DNA of 64,000 nt from CBDHHC01 sp965263345 (GTDB lineage: Bacteria; Pseudomonadota; Alphaproteobacteria; Rhizobiales; CBDHHC01), in contig CBDHHC010000004.1 in the NCBI GenBank assembly GCA_965263345.1, positions 430,758 through 494,757 on the forward strand, in the 5' to 3' direction. The first letter of the stretch is position 1; every line of letters starts with the position of its first letter. A program made the translations under genes and the position numbers. The notes beneath the pieces were generated by a model that saw nothing but the letters and a program-made list of their open reading frames with translations, was not told where the DNA came from and searched no databases. Below, one piece after another: positions 27,541 through 35,160 of this stretch.

Positions 27541-28923
27541 TTGTCTGATAAATTAGATGATAAGACTGATGAACAAAATCGTCTGAGCAAACGCCTTGGA
27601 CGATATGCTCAAGTGGGCGCAAATGTTGGTGGTATAGCTGCCAAATTTGCCGGTCAGCGTATTTTTGGCTACGCTTTAAATGATAGCAAAAATGCTTCTG
27701 ATTTGGCAAAAGCTCTTGGAGGGCTTAAAGGACCTATCATGAAGGTTGCACAATTGCTTTCAACCATTCCTGATGCTGTACCTCCTGAGTATGCTGAAGA
27801 GCTTTCTAAATTGCAGAACCAAGCTCCCGCAATGGGATGGGTTTTTGTGAAACGACGTATGGCTGCGGAGCTTGGATCGGATTGGATGCAAAAGTTCGGC
27901 TCATTTGAGAGAGAGGCAGCGGCTTCAGCTTCTCTTGGGCAGGTCCATAAGGCCATACATTTGGATGGACAAGATCTGGCATGCAAACTTCAATACCCAG
28001 AGATGGACTCGGCCGTTGAAGCTGACCTTAATCAATTGAAAATTTTATTATCTGTCTATAATCGTCTTGATAAAGCTCTTGATACATCGCAAATTTTGCC
28101 AGAAATTTCTGAAAGACTGCGTGAAGAGCTGGATTATTTTCGCGAAGCGAAACATGCTGAAATGTATCACAAGATTTTTGAACATGAAGATCGTATTCGT
28201 GTTCCGCAAATATATTCAGATTTATCAAGTAAACGTCTTTTGACTATGCAATGGCTGTATGGAAAATCGCTTTTTGAATATTCTGATGCTTCTCAAGAGA
28301 ACCGGAATAAGATCGCCGCAGCAATGTTTAAAGCCTGGTGGCACCCTTTTAGTCATTATGGGGTGATACATGGAGATCCGCATCCTGGCAATTATACGGT
28401 TTTTGAAGATGAAATGAGCGGAGACCCGCTGGGAATTAATCTGATTGACTATGGTTGTATCCGTATTTTTCCACCAAAATTTGTACAGGGTGTGATTGAT
28501 CTTTATCGGGGTTTGCAGACTGACAATCGAGATTTAACCGTTCATGCTTATGAAACCTGGGGTTTTCATAATCTTTCTGATGAATTGATCGAAATATTGA
28601 ATATATGGGCTCATTTTATTTACGGTCCGTTGCTGGATGACCGGGTCAGAACAATTGCAGAAGATATTAAGCCTTCTGAATATGGCCGTAGAGAAGCCTT
28701 TGCCGTTCATCAGGGTTTGAAAGACAAAGGTCCTGTGAAAATTCCACGGGAATTTATTTTTATGGACCGTGCTGCTATTGGATTAGGTAGTGTCTTTATT
28801 CGCCTTAAAGCGAAAATGAACTTTTATCAGCTTTTTAATGAAACAATTGAAGGTTTTGATTTAGATAAGGTTTCTAAAATACAAGATGATATTCTTAAGG
28901 CTTGTGATATTCCGAGAAACTAA
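27541..28923 (+). CDS. ABC1/UbiB-family atypical kinase
   Basis: A 460-residue ADCK/UbiB protein. The signature GPIMKVAQLLSTIPDAVP corresponds to the KxGQ motif (here KVAQ) that folds over the active site. The Ala-rich nucleotide loop is AAASASLGQVHKA, the Lys-bearing strand LACKLQYP, the catalytic loop HGDPHPGNY, and the metal-binding Asp in LIDYGCIR. The start is TTG at 27541, which gives MSDKLDD; GGTCC lies upstream and no better ATG exists. Family members support ubiquinone synthesis or lipid homeostasis. No C-terminal membrane helix was seen. Confidence 0.92.
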   Translation: MSDKLDDKTDEQNRLSKRLGRYAQVGANVGGIAAKFAGQRIFGYALNDSKNASDLAKALGGLKGPIMKVAQLLSTIPDAVPPEYAEELSKLQNQAPAMGWVFVKRRMAAELGSDWMQKFGSFEREAAASASLGQVHKAIHLDGQDLACKLQYPEMDSAVEADLNQLKILLSVYNRLDKALDTSQILPEISERLREELDYFREAKHAEMYHKIFEHEDRIRVPQIYSDLSSKRLLTMQWLYGKSLFEYSDASQENRNKIAAAMFKAWWHPFSHYGVIHGDPHPGNYTVFEDEMSGDPLGINLIDYGCIRIFPPKFVQGVIDLYRGLQTDNRDLTVHAYETWGFHNLSDELIEILNIWAHFIYGPLLDDRVRTIAEDIKPSEYGRREAFAVHQGLKDKGPVKIPREFIFMDRAAIGLGSVFIRLKAKMNFYQLFNETIEGFDLDKVSKIQDDILKACDIPRN

Positions 28924-28974
28924 TTTATAGGCTTTTGATGAAATTTTAATCATTTGGTGAGCATCGATGTCTTA

Positions 28975-29002
28975 TTGACAACTTCGCTTGTCTTCGTAAT
29001 TA
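28975..29002 (+). promoter_or_regulatory. Probable sigma-70-type promoter for the aa3 subunit IV gene
   Basis: TTGACA at 28975-28980 and TAATTA at 28997-29002 are separated by 16 bp and lie about 75 bp before the small oxidase gene. The -35 is perfect and the -10 moderate. The preceding UbiB-family gene ends 50 bp upstream. Confidence 0.45.
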
Positions 29003-29078
29003 ATCATTTTATGATAGGTTTATATGGCTTTGCCCTAATAAATTTTCGCAAACTTGCCAAATAATGAGGAAATACAAC

Positions 29079-29222
29079 ATGAGCGTTGATATGTCAGGTA
29101 GCCATCCAGCAATGGATGTTGATGAGCACAAGTCTACTTATGAAGGTTTTATTCGTGGTTGCATCGTTGTAACAGTTGTTACGATCGTTACTTTGATTGG
29201 CCTGGCTTACTTTTTGCTTTAA
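29079..29222 (+). CDS. aa3-type cytochrome c oxidase subunit IV
   Basis: A 47-residue gene too short for most ORF lists. The protein MSVDMSGSHPAMDVDEHKST continues YEGFIRG and a single C-terminal membrane helix (about residues 27-47, rich in Val, Ile, Thr). The HKSTYEGFIRG segment before the helix is the family mark of the small bacterial aa3 CoxIV subunit (PF07835), which sits at the edge of the oxidase complex. ATGAGGAAA upstream includes a good ribosome-binding site. The position before pntAA is typical for alphaproteobacteria; no other oxidase subunit is in the window. Confidence 0.88.
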   Translation: MSVDMSGSHPAMDVDEHKSTYEGFIRGCIVVTVVTIVTLIGLAYFLL

Positions 29223-29253
29223 AGCGATGTGCTATTTTTCATAAACTACCAAT

Positions 29254-29282
29254 AGGGGTATCTCAATGATGGGATATACCCT
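29254..29282 (+). other. Small inverted repeat between the CoxIV-like gene and pntAA
   Basis: GGGTAT and ATACCC arms surround a 14-base centre, with further AT pairs outside. There is no T-run after it, so it could be an mRNA hairpin or operator and not a terminator. Similar GGGTAT/ATACCC arms occur in the perfect palindrome after pntB. Confidence 0.3.
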
Positions 29283-29377
29283 AATTTAGTTCCAATGTTG
29301 GATTTCAATAGTTAGTCAAATCAGCTTTAGTATTAAAGTCTAAGTGGCTCAAGAAATTAGAGATTGGAGCATAATAT

Positions 29378-30514
29378 ATGACTGTTATAGCGGTCTTGGC
29401 TGAAGACGAGGCGGAACCACGTGTTGCCTTGTCTCCTGAAACAGCTAAAAAATTTATCAAACTTGGGTGTAGCGTTAAAATTCTATCTGGTGCTGGCGAG
29501 AGATCGCGGTTTTCAGATGCTAATTATCAGGACGCCGGCGCGTCAGTCGTTCAAACCCAACCAGATCTTATCACAGATGCTGATATTGTCTTAAAGGTTC
29601 GCCGCCCTCTTCCTCACGAAATTTCTGGTCTTAAACAAGGCGCGCTTGTTGCGGCTATTATGGACCCTTATGGAGACCTTGAAGGCATTCAGGCTTTCGC
29701 ACAAGCAGGTGTTTCCAGTTTTTCCATGGAATTTATGCCTCGGATTACGAGGGCACAATCTATGGATGTGCTTTCTTCTCAGTCTAACCTTGCTGGATAT
29801 AAAGCAGTTGTTGATGCGGCGGCGACATTTGATATGGCTGTTCCTATGATGATGACGGCTGCTGGTACTGTTCCTGCAGCCCGAATATTTGTGATGGGTG
29901 TTGGGGTTGCCGGGTTGCAGGCGATTGCGACAGCCAGACGATTGGGCGCGATTGTAACAGCAACGGATGTTCGACCAGCCACAAAAGAGCAGGTTGAATC
30001 GCTTGGTGCTAAATTTGTTGCCGTTGAAGATGAAGAGTTTAAACAAGCTGAGACATCTGGCGGTTACGCCAAGGAAATGTCTGATGAATATAAGGCGAAA
30101 CAGGCCGCTCTTGTTGCAGATCATGTGACATCCCAGGATGCCGTTATCACGACTGCTCTTATTCCTGGTCGTCCTGCTCCTAAGCTTATTTCAACTGAGA
30201 TGGTTGAAAGTATGAAGCCTGGGGCGGTTATTGTGGACCTTGCTGCAGAACGTGGTGGTAATTGTGAACTGACCGTTCCTGGTGAAACTGTTGAGCATAA
30301 TGGCGTTAAGATCTTGGGTCAGTTGAATTTGGCTGGTGATCTGGCGACCAATGCTTCGAGTTTATATGCACGTAATCTTTATGCTTTTCTTGAGACGATG
30401 ATTGATAAAGAGACCGGCGATATTTCGATTGATTGGGATGATGAAATTGTGACGGGCACTTTGTTGACACGCGATGGTGCTATTGTTCATCCAAGACTGA
30501 TAGAAGGAGCATAA
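29378..30514 (+). CDS. pntAA: NAD(P) transhydrogenase alpha subunit, part 1 (domain I)
   Basis: Soluble NAD(H)-binding subunit of the proton-pumping transhydrogenase, 378 residues. It shows the alanine dehydrogenase/PNT fold: N-terminal AEDEAEPRVALSPETAKKF, the RDQ-loop-like region, and the Rossmann motif VMGVGVAGLQAIATARRLGA with TDVRPATKEQ after it, which is the NAD adenosine site. The separate PntAA/PntAB arrangement is the alphaproteobacterial form. Three bases separate it from pntAB. Confidence 0.97.
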   Translation: MTVIAVLAEDEAEPRVALSPETAKKFIKLGCSVKILSGAGERSRFSDANYQDAGASVVQTQPDLITDADIVLKVRRPLPHEISGLKQGALVAAIMDPYGDLEGIQAFAQAGVSSFSMEFMPRITRAQSMDVLSSQSNLAGYKAVVDAAATFDMAVPMMMTAAGTVPAARIFVMGVGVAGLQAIATARRLGAIVTATDVRPATKEQVESLGAKFVAVEDEEFKQAETSGGYAKEMSDEYKAKQAALVADHVTSQDAVITTALIPGRPAPKLISTEMVESMKPGAVIVDLAAERGGNCELTVPGETVEHNGVKILGQLNLAGDLATNASSLYARNLYAFLETMIDKETGDISIDWDDEIVTGTLLTRDGAIVHPRLIEGA

Positions 30515-30517
30515 GAC

Positions 30518-30919
30518 ATGACATTTTTTAATAAGGTACATAAGTTTCTGCTTCTCTTGGTTGCTGGCGGCTTGTTTATCCTATCCAGCCAGTCTGCTTT
30601 TGCAGGGTCTGGGGCAGATAAGGTTGATCCGTTTTTCTTTGAGTTGGCGATTTTCGTGTTGGCGATTTTTGTTGGATATTATGTGGTCTGGAGTGTTACT
30701 CCGGCATTACATACACCATTGATGTCAGTTACGAATGCGATTTCATCTGTGATTGTGGTTGGAGCTTTGTTGGCGATTGGTGTTACGGCCATTGACTCAG
30801 GTTCCGTGATTGCACAATTCTTTGGGTTCCTTGCGTTGATTATGGCAGCTGTCAATATTTTTGGCGGCTTTCTTGTTACCCAGCGCATGTTAGCCATGTA
30901 CAAGAAAAAAGAAAAATAA
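30518..30919 (+). CDS. pntAB: NAD(P) transhydrogenase alpha subunit, part 2
   Basis: A 133-residue membrane subunit carrying the first helices of the proton channel (domain II). There is an N-terminal hydrophobic segment (about 9-28), then about three helices, with the family segment GYYVVWSVTPALHTPLMSVT followed by NAISSVIVVGALLAIG and the late NIFGGFLVTQRMLAMY. Encoded between pntAA and pntB with short gaps, it completes the transhydrogenase. Confidence 0.95.
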   Translation: MTFFNKVHKFLLLLVAGGLFILSSQSAFAGSGADKVDPFFFELAIFVLAIFVGYYVVWSVTPALHTPLMSVTNAISSVIVVGALLAIGVTAIDSGSVIAQFFGFLALIMAAVNIFGGFLVTQRMLAMYKKKEK

Positions 30920-30948
30920 ACAGCACTTAGACTCAAGGAATTTCCGTT

Positions 30949-32361
30949 ATGGATGCAAATATTATCTTACTTATTTATCTCGTTTCCGGAGTGCTGTTTA
31001 TTCAGGCGCTTCGTGGACTGTCTTCTCCTGAAACTTCACGACAAGGTAACTATCTTGGTATGGCTGGGATGACCCTTGCCGTTGTGACCACAATTTTGGT
31101 GGCACAACCTTCAGGCTTTATCCCATGGCTTTTGATTATCGCCGGTTTTGCAATTGGTGGTGGCATTGGTGCTTATACGGCGCGCCAAATCCCGATGACT
31201 GCTATGCCGCAACTTGTGGCGGCTTTTCACAGTCTGGTTGGCTTGGCTGCGGTTTGTGTGGCTGCAGCTGCGATTAATGCGCCTGGGGCTTTTGGTATTC
31301 TGGTTGATGCTGGAGACCCATCAAAGGGTATTAAGACAGCCAGTCTGATTGAGATGGCCCTTGGTGTTGCGATCGGTGCCATTACTTTTACAGGGTCTAT
31401 CATTGCATTTTTGAAGTTGGATGGCCGGATGTCTGGTGCTCCTATTCTTCTTCCTGCACGACATCTTATTAATATCGGTCTTGCCGTTGCTCTGATCATC
31501 TTGATTTATTTGTTCTGTGTTGAGCAGTCTCAGATTTATTTCTGGTTGATTACGCTTGTTGCTTTGGCGCTTGGTGTGTTGATTATTATCCCGATTGGTG
31601 GGGCGGATATGCCTGTGGTGGTTTCGATGCTGAACTCTTATTCAGGATGGGCGGCTGCCGGTATTGGTTTCACGTTGAGTAATATCGCTTTGATTATTAC
31701 AGGTGCGCTTGTGGGATCTTCTGGCGCAATTCTGTCTTACATTATGTGTAAGGGTATGAACCGTTCGTTTATCTCGGTAATCCTTGGTGGCTTTGGCGGC
31801 GAGACCGCTGCCGGTGGTGCTGATGATGGTATTCAACGGACTGTCAAGCGTGGTGCTCCTGATGATGCCGCTTATATCTTAAAGAATTCGAGCAAGGTGA
31901 TTATTGTTCCTGGTTATGGTATGGCCGTTGCTCAAGCGCAGCATGCCCTTCGTGAGATGGGGGATGCGCTGAAAGCTGAAGGTGTTGATGTAGCTTATGC
32001 CATTCACCCGGTTGCGGGGCGGATGCCTGGACATATGAATGTTCTGTTGGCTGAAGCGAATGTTCCTTATGATGAAGTGTTTGAGCTTGAAGACATTAAT
32101 AACGACTTTGCCCAAGCTGATGTGGTTTATGTGATTGGTGCCAATGATGTGACCAACCCTGCGGCTGAGGAAGATCCATCGTCTCCGATTTACGGCATGC
32201 CTGTGTTGCAGGTCTGGAAGGCTGGCACTGTGATGTTTAACAAGCGTTCGCTTGCGTCTGGTTATGCTGGTATCGATAATCCTTTATTCTATCGTGATAA
32301 TACGATGATGATTTTGGGTGATGCCAAGAAGATGACTGAAGAGATTGCGAAGGCTCTTTAG
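30949..32361 (+). CDS. pntB: NAD(P) transhydrogenase beta subunit
   Basis: A 470-residue subunit with about eight or nine membrane helices forming the rest of the proton channel, then the NADP(H)-binding domain III from about residue 290. Domain III motifs are VIIVPGYGMAVAQAQHALRE, HPVAGRMPGHMNVLLAEA, and VIGANDVTNPAAEEDPSSPI. The complex uses the proton motive force to make NADPH from NADH. Codons are richer in G/C here than in neighbours, as expected for a well-expressed gene. Confidence 0.97.
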   Translation: MDANIILLIYLVSGVLFIQALRGLSSPETSRQGNYLGMAGMTLAVVTTILVAQPSGFIPWLLIIAGFAIGGGIGAYTARQIPMTAMPQLVAAFHSLVGLAAVCVAAAAINAPGAFGILVDAGDPSKGIKTASLIEMALGVAIGAITFTGSIIAFLKLDGRMSGAPILLPARHLINIGLAVALIILIYLFCVEQSQIYFWLITLVALALGVLIIIPIGGADMPVVVSMLNSYSGWAAAGIGFTLSNIALIITGALVGSSGAILSYIMCKGMNRSFISVILGGFGGETAAGGADDGIQRTVKRGAPDDAAYILKNSSKVIIVPGYGMAVAQAQHALREMGDALKAEGVDVAYAIHPVAGRMPGHMNVLLAEANVPYDEVFELEDINNDFAQADVVYVIGANDVTNPAAEEDPSSPIYGMPVLQVWKAGTVMFNKRSLASGYAGIDNPLFYRDNTMMILGDAKKMTEEIAKAL

Positions 32362-32371
32362 TTGTCGTTCA

Positions 32372-32433
32372 AGCGCCACGGGGGCTGCGCGCCTCAATGG
32401 CGCTAGTCCTCATAGTCATGCTCTCGCATGACT
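32372..32433 (+). terminator. Hairpin pair after pntB
   Basis: Two structures follow the pntB stop. The first pairs AGCGCCA (32372-32378) with TGGCGCT (32398-32404). The second is a perfect 8-bp stem AGTCATGC/GCATGACT (32414-32433) with loop TCTC, followed 8 bases later by GGTTTTTG. The second is a plausible terminator for the pnt operon. Confidence 0.5.
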
Positions 32434-32479
32434 AATCGTCCGGTTTTTGCAAAGCTTATATGTTGTTAATGGACATGAC

Positions 32480-32515
32480 AAACGGGTATATACCCGTTTC
32501 TGCGGAGGTATACCT
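32480..32515. repeat. Two adjacent perfect palindromes
   Basis: A perfect 20-bp palindrome (half-site AAACGGGTAT, 32480-32499) is followed 6 bp later by a perfect 10-bp palindrome (half-site AGGTA, 32506-32515). Both are centred on TA steps (TATATA and GTATAC). They lie between the pnt operon and the 3' end of the TIR-like gene. They may be operator sites, a cruciform, or the edge of an inserted segment; none of these is shown. Confidence 0.7.
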
Positions 32516-32550
32516 GCTAGTGTCAAGATTGAATATTTCATTGAATTTAT

Positions 32551-33189
32551 CTAGACAAAAAGTTTACCTAGAAAGAAGCCAGCAGAAAATAGAGCACCTA
32601 ACCCAAATAGAATTTGTATAAATACTTCAATTGTTAAGTTTGATATTAAGCCACCTACAGTTTTAATTGACTTACTACCTTGAACCTTTACTTCTTGATT
32701 TGGAAAGCGTTTATAGTCTCCTGCAATATATTGATTAACTTGGTTATCAAATTCATCGAGCATACTATCAAAATTTTCGCCTTTTAAAAACTCCTCATTA
32801 AATAAGACTCTCTGCACTCTCCAATCATATGAGTGCTCTAAAAAACCTTCGATTTTTAATTGCTCATCGCAGAAAATTATAATTGGAAGTCCTCTGTCAT
32901 ATGCAAACGCTGCTTCAATATGGTTCCAAGGAGTTGTAATAGGTGTATCAAATATAGTATTTCCTTTTTCAAAGCCTTCTTTTACTAGTAGTCTTGGATA
33001 AGCAACAACAATCATCCCCACACATTCATCCAGTGTGTCTCTGACATTGATTAGAGGCGCTTTACCAGAAACTTGAGGTTGAACAGGAGATAGGCCTTTT
33101 GTTTTTATCTTTTCCGAAATTTGATCAAATATTTTATGTTGCTTTTCATTTGTTGGGGTGCCAATACTAAAAAAAATTTTCCGTGCCAT
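32551..33189 (-). CDS. TIR/nucleoside deoxyribosyltransferase-like protein with C-terminal membrane anchor
   Basis: A 212-residue protein not assigned to a named family. The N-terminal part looks like the TIR/deoxyribosyltransferase flavodoxin-like fold: first strand KIFFSIGTPTN, a helix, then LINVRDTLDECVGMIVVAYP (the 'marked as belonging to a group, I see it' strand) and TPWNHIEAAFAYDRGLPIIIF, where Glu92 is in the position of the conserved Glu of that fold. A linker (140-180) leads to one hydrophobic helix at about 184-207 and the end. The start at 33189 has AGGGA at good distance; upstream in-frame ATGs do not. Proteins of this layout occur as membrane-linked effectors in bacterial immunity, but here that is only inference. 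Base composition is AT-rich compared with pntB. Confidence 0.6.
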   Translation of the reverse strand: MARKIFFSIGTPTNEKQHKIFDQISEKIKTKGLSPVQPQVSGKAPLINVRDTLDECVGMIVVAYPRLLVKEGFEKGNTIFDTPITTPWNHIEAAFAYDRGLPIIIFCDEQLKIEGFLEHSYDWRVQRVLFNEEFLKGENFDSMLDEFDNQVNQYIAGDYKRFPNQEVKVQGSKSIKTVGGLISNLTIEVFIQILFGLGALFSAGFFLGKLFV

Positions 33190-33473
33190 CCAATTCCCTA
33201 ACATATTATTATTCAAATTATGTTTTTTTATTATTTCTTAGAAATAATTAGTAATCCATACAATAGCCCTTCCAAAATATCAAATATGAAAAAATGACTT
33301 TTTCCAATTAATTTATCCATATTAAACAGAAACTATAATCCCATTCCACCAGCACCGATAGCCCGGCAGCTTGAAGCATACCAGGTTGTAAAGTCTCAAA
33401 CGCCGTTTTTTAATTATCGACTATGGCTACATCAGCTGGTCGGCCCTTTTGGGGGACATTTGATCAGCTGGCA

Positions 33474-33593
33474 CATGGGCTTTTCGCCGCTGTGAATATG
33501 CATAGGCAACCTGCTGGTTAAAGTGTTTTCGAGGTTCTTAAACCTCGTGGCAGGTATCCTATGCCTTGTATGATCAGGGGCGAGAAGCCCATG
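33474..33593. repeat. Long imperfect inverted repeat (hairpin element)
   Basis: The left arm 33474-33536 and right arm 33541-33593 pair over most of their length. The centre is a perfect 7-bp stem CGAGGTT/AACCTCG around CTTA; the outer ends pair as CATGGGCTT.TCGCC with GGCGA.AAGCCCATG. The left arm has an extra 10-15 bases near the centre. It differs in sequence from the 164-bp repeats downstream. Confidence 0.65.
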
Positions 33594-33840
33594 CTCGTGG
33601 CCTGTTGCTGTACCGGGACATAAAACTGCCTCGGGGTGCATGCCCTGCCTTACCTAGTATGACCGCGGAACAGCTTAAGAGACTTGGAGGTTTCTCAATC
33701 GATTTTAAGTATACAAAACCTCTGCCTCAAACAGACGAGACCTATTATATGGGAGGTTTTTGGGGCGAGGATAACTTTTTTATCTTATTAAAATCAATGC
33801 GTTGATCATTTTATTATGGTTCGTTTTTGGTTAAGGGGGT

Positions 33841-34004
33841 GGCACAGTCTTTTTCTTCCTCCGCTTGCGGGGGAAGTCCGCCCGCGAAGCGGGTGGGAAG
33901 GGGGAGCAGCTTATCTTCAAATACTGTGTTTGCTGTATTTAACCCCCATCCCCTTTGCTTGCGCAAAGGTACTTCCCCCAATTGCAATTTAGGGAAGAAA
34001 GAGG
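33841..34004. repeat. 164-bp intergenic multi-hairpin repeat, copy 1
   Basis: Matches the copy at 34068-34231 at 157 of 164 positions by eye, offset 227 bp. Internal structure: CTTCCTCCGC TT GCGGGGGAAG hairpin, CCGCCCGC GAA GCGGGTGG hairpin, an AT-rich centre, CCTTTGC TTGC GCAAAGG hairpin, and CTTCCC/GGGAAG. The ends TTTCTTCC and GGAAGAAA are also inverted, so the whole unit can fold on itself. It resembles RIME-type mosaic elements of alphaproteobacteria in design. Confidence 0.85.
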
Positions 34005-34067
34005 GGGGCTGTTTTGCAAATGCTATATGCCTGCACAGGTTAAATAGTTCGTTATATGTAAAGGAAT

Positions 34068-34231
34068 GGCACGATCTCTTTCTTCCTCCGCTTACGGGGG
34101 AAGTCCGCCCGCGAAGCGGGTGGGAAGGGGGAGTAGCTTATCTTCAAATACTGTGTTTGCTGTATTTAACCCCCATCCCCTTTGCTTGCGCAAAGGTACT
34201 TCCCCCAATTACAATTGAGGGAAGAAAGAGG
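34068..34231. repeat. 164-bp intergenic multi-hairpin repeat, copy 2
   Basis: Second copy in the same orientation, seven substitutions from copy 1 and no indels. Differences lie mostly at the ends and in the hairpin loops, while the AT-rich middle (TTCAAATACTGTGTTTGCTG) is identical. The 63 bp between the copies is unrelated to them. Confidence 0.85.
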
Positions 34232-34447
34232 TTGGGTCACTTTGTTTACTCGGGCTATTTAGCGTATTGGCTGTCTCGTTATTTGTATTTTAAAGGGATT
34301 ACCAAGATATTCGTCAGCAACGGCAAGACCTGTTCCGGCATGTTGCAAGCATGGCCCGGCAAAATTCAATGTCTTATTATTTTTGTTATGGTTTAAATTT
34401 TGTTAAGTAGGGTTGAACGGCAGACCAAAGAGATTAACATCTTCTTT

Positions 34448-34511
34448 TATCCCCCTACCCCTTTGTTTCACAAGGGAACTTACCCGTTTTCAATCGGGGG
34501 AAGACAGAGAG
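34448..34511. repeat. Degenerate partial copy of the 164-bp repeat
   Basis: Resembles the right half of the two full copies (CCCC, CCCTTTG, AAGG, ACTT.CCC and GGGGAAGA.AGAG in the same order) with many substitutions. Probably an older, truncated copy. Confidence 0.55.
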
Positions 34512-34638
34512 CGTGCCTTATCCTTTTTGCTCATCCTTTTACTTCCTTCAATTGACATGCATCAAATTAAGAGAGGCTACGAAGATATATCCTGATGAGA
34601 CATAGTTTGTGTTTTTTTATTTCATAAAGGATCATATC

Positions 34639-35088
34639 ATGTTTGAGTCTCCATCTTTAATGTATCGTATTGCAATTGGTAAAACGATTGGTCTTATTGT
34701 TGGGGCTGGTGGTTTTATTTTTTTAACCTATTTCTCCCCTGAACTTGACTGGATGCTGCGTTGGGGTGTTTTGTTCTGGTATATCACTTTAGGCGCAATT
34801 ATTGGTGTTTATGGGGTTTTCACACGACACCCTGTTTTGCAGTTGCCAATGCCCTGGTGGTTCCGCGCGCCTGTTATCGGAGCCTGGATGAATTTTGTGC
34901 TTGTGCTTTTTGCTTATGACAAATTTGAAACCTTAATTCTTCAGACCTTAGGGCAAGACACTTTCTTTTCATCTCCTTTCTGGTTTGTTTTAGAAGGGGC
35001 TATTGTGGCTTTTGTCATGGGATTTTTTGCAACAACTCTAGCTGGCGAGGGGAAGGATACACTTCGCGAAATGGAAAATGTTGGGTGA
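34639..35088 (+). CDS. Integral membrane protein of unknown function
   Basis: A 149-residue hydrophobic protein from the ATG at 34639, which has AAAGGA 8 bases upstream. Four membrane helices are likely, near residues 12-30 (TIGLIVGAGGFIFLTYF), 35-58, 75-95 and 117-137. Motifs such as TRHPVLQLPMPWWFRAPVIGAWMNF look conserved in type (aromatic, Pro-rich interface), but no family is recognised with confidence. It stands alone between the repeat island and a convergent chemoreceptor gene. Codon use is like that of the neighbours. Confidence 0.7.
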   Translation: MFESPSLMYRIAIGKTIGLIVGAGGFIFLTYFSPELDWMLRWGVLFWYITLGAIIGVYGVFTRHPVLQLPMPWWFRAPVIGAWMNFVLVLFAYDKFETLILQTLGQDTFFSSPFWFVLEGAIVAFVMGFFATTLAGEGKDTLREMENVG

Positions 35089-35160
35089 GTTGGATATTTT
35101 TTAGTTGGAACAGAATAGCAAAGCTGGGTCGCAGTTATAAGCTATGACCCTCGACAGATG

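Larger units (their letters stand above)
33190..34638. other. Repeat-rich non-coding island
   Basis: About 1.45 kb without a supported gene. The first part (33190-33340) is very AT-rich; from 33340 on it is GC-richer than its surroundings. It contains a long imperfect inverted repeat, two 164-bp direct repeats and a third partial copy (listed separately), plus a smaller hairpin-rich stretch at 34318-34360 (CGGCA/GCCGG type arms). ORFs of up to 189 codons here run through the repeats, have no ribosome-binding site pattern or protein-like composition, and were not accepted. Confidence 0.7.

Noticed and set aside
26957..27709. Minus-strand ORFs of about 100 codons opposite pepF and the UbiB-family gene
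   Set aside because: They lie fully within confident genes on the plus strand and have no family features.
29591..30124. Minus-strand ORF of 177 codons opposite pntAA
   Set aside because: Shadow of pntAA: the composition is Cys/Arg/Asn/His-rich and pntAA on the other strand is certain.
33566..33805. Plus-strand ORF of 79 codons in the repeat island
   Set aside because: It begins inside the right arm of the inverted repeat, has no ribosome-binding site and no recognisable protein pattern.
33827..34396. Plus-strand ORF of 189 codons across the 164-bp repeats
   Set aside because: Its length comes from both repeat copies being read in the same frame (copy offset 227 plus local frame), the product is repetitive (PPLTGEVRPRSGWEGG type), and such translations of RIME-like elements are usual artefacts.
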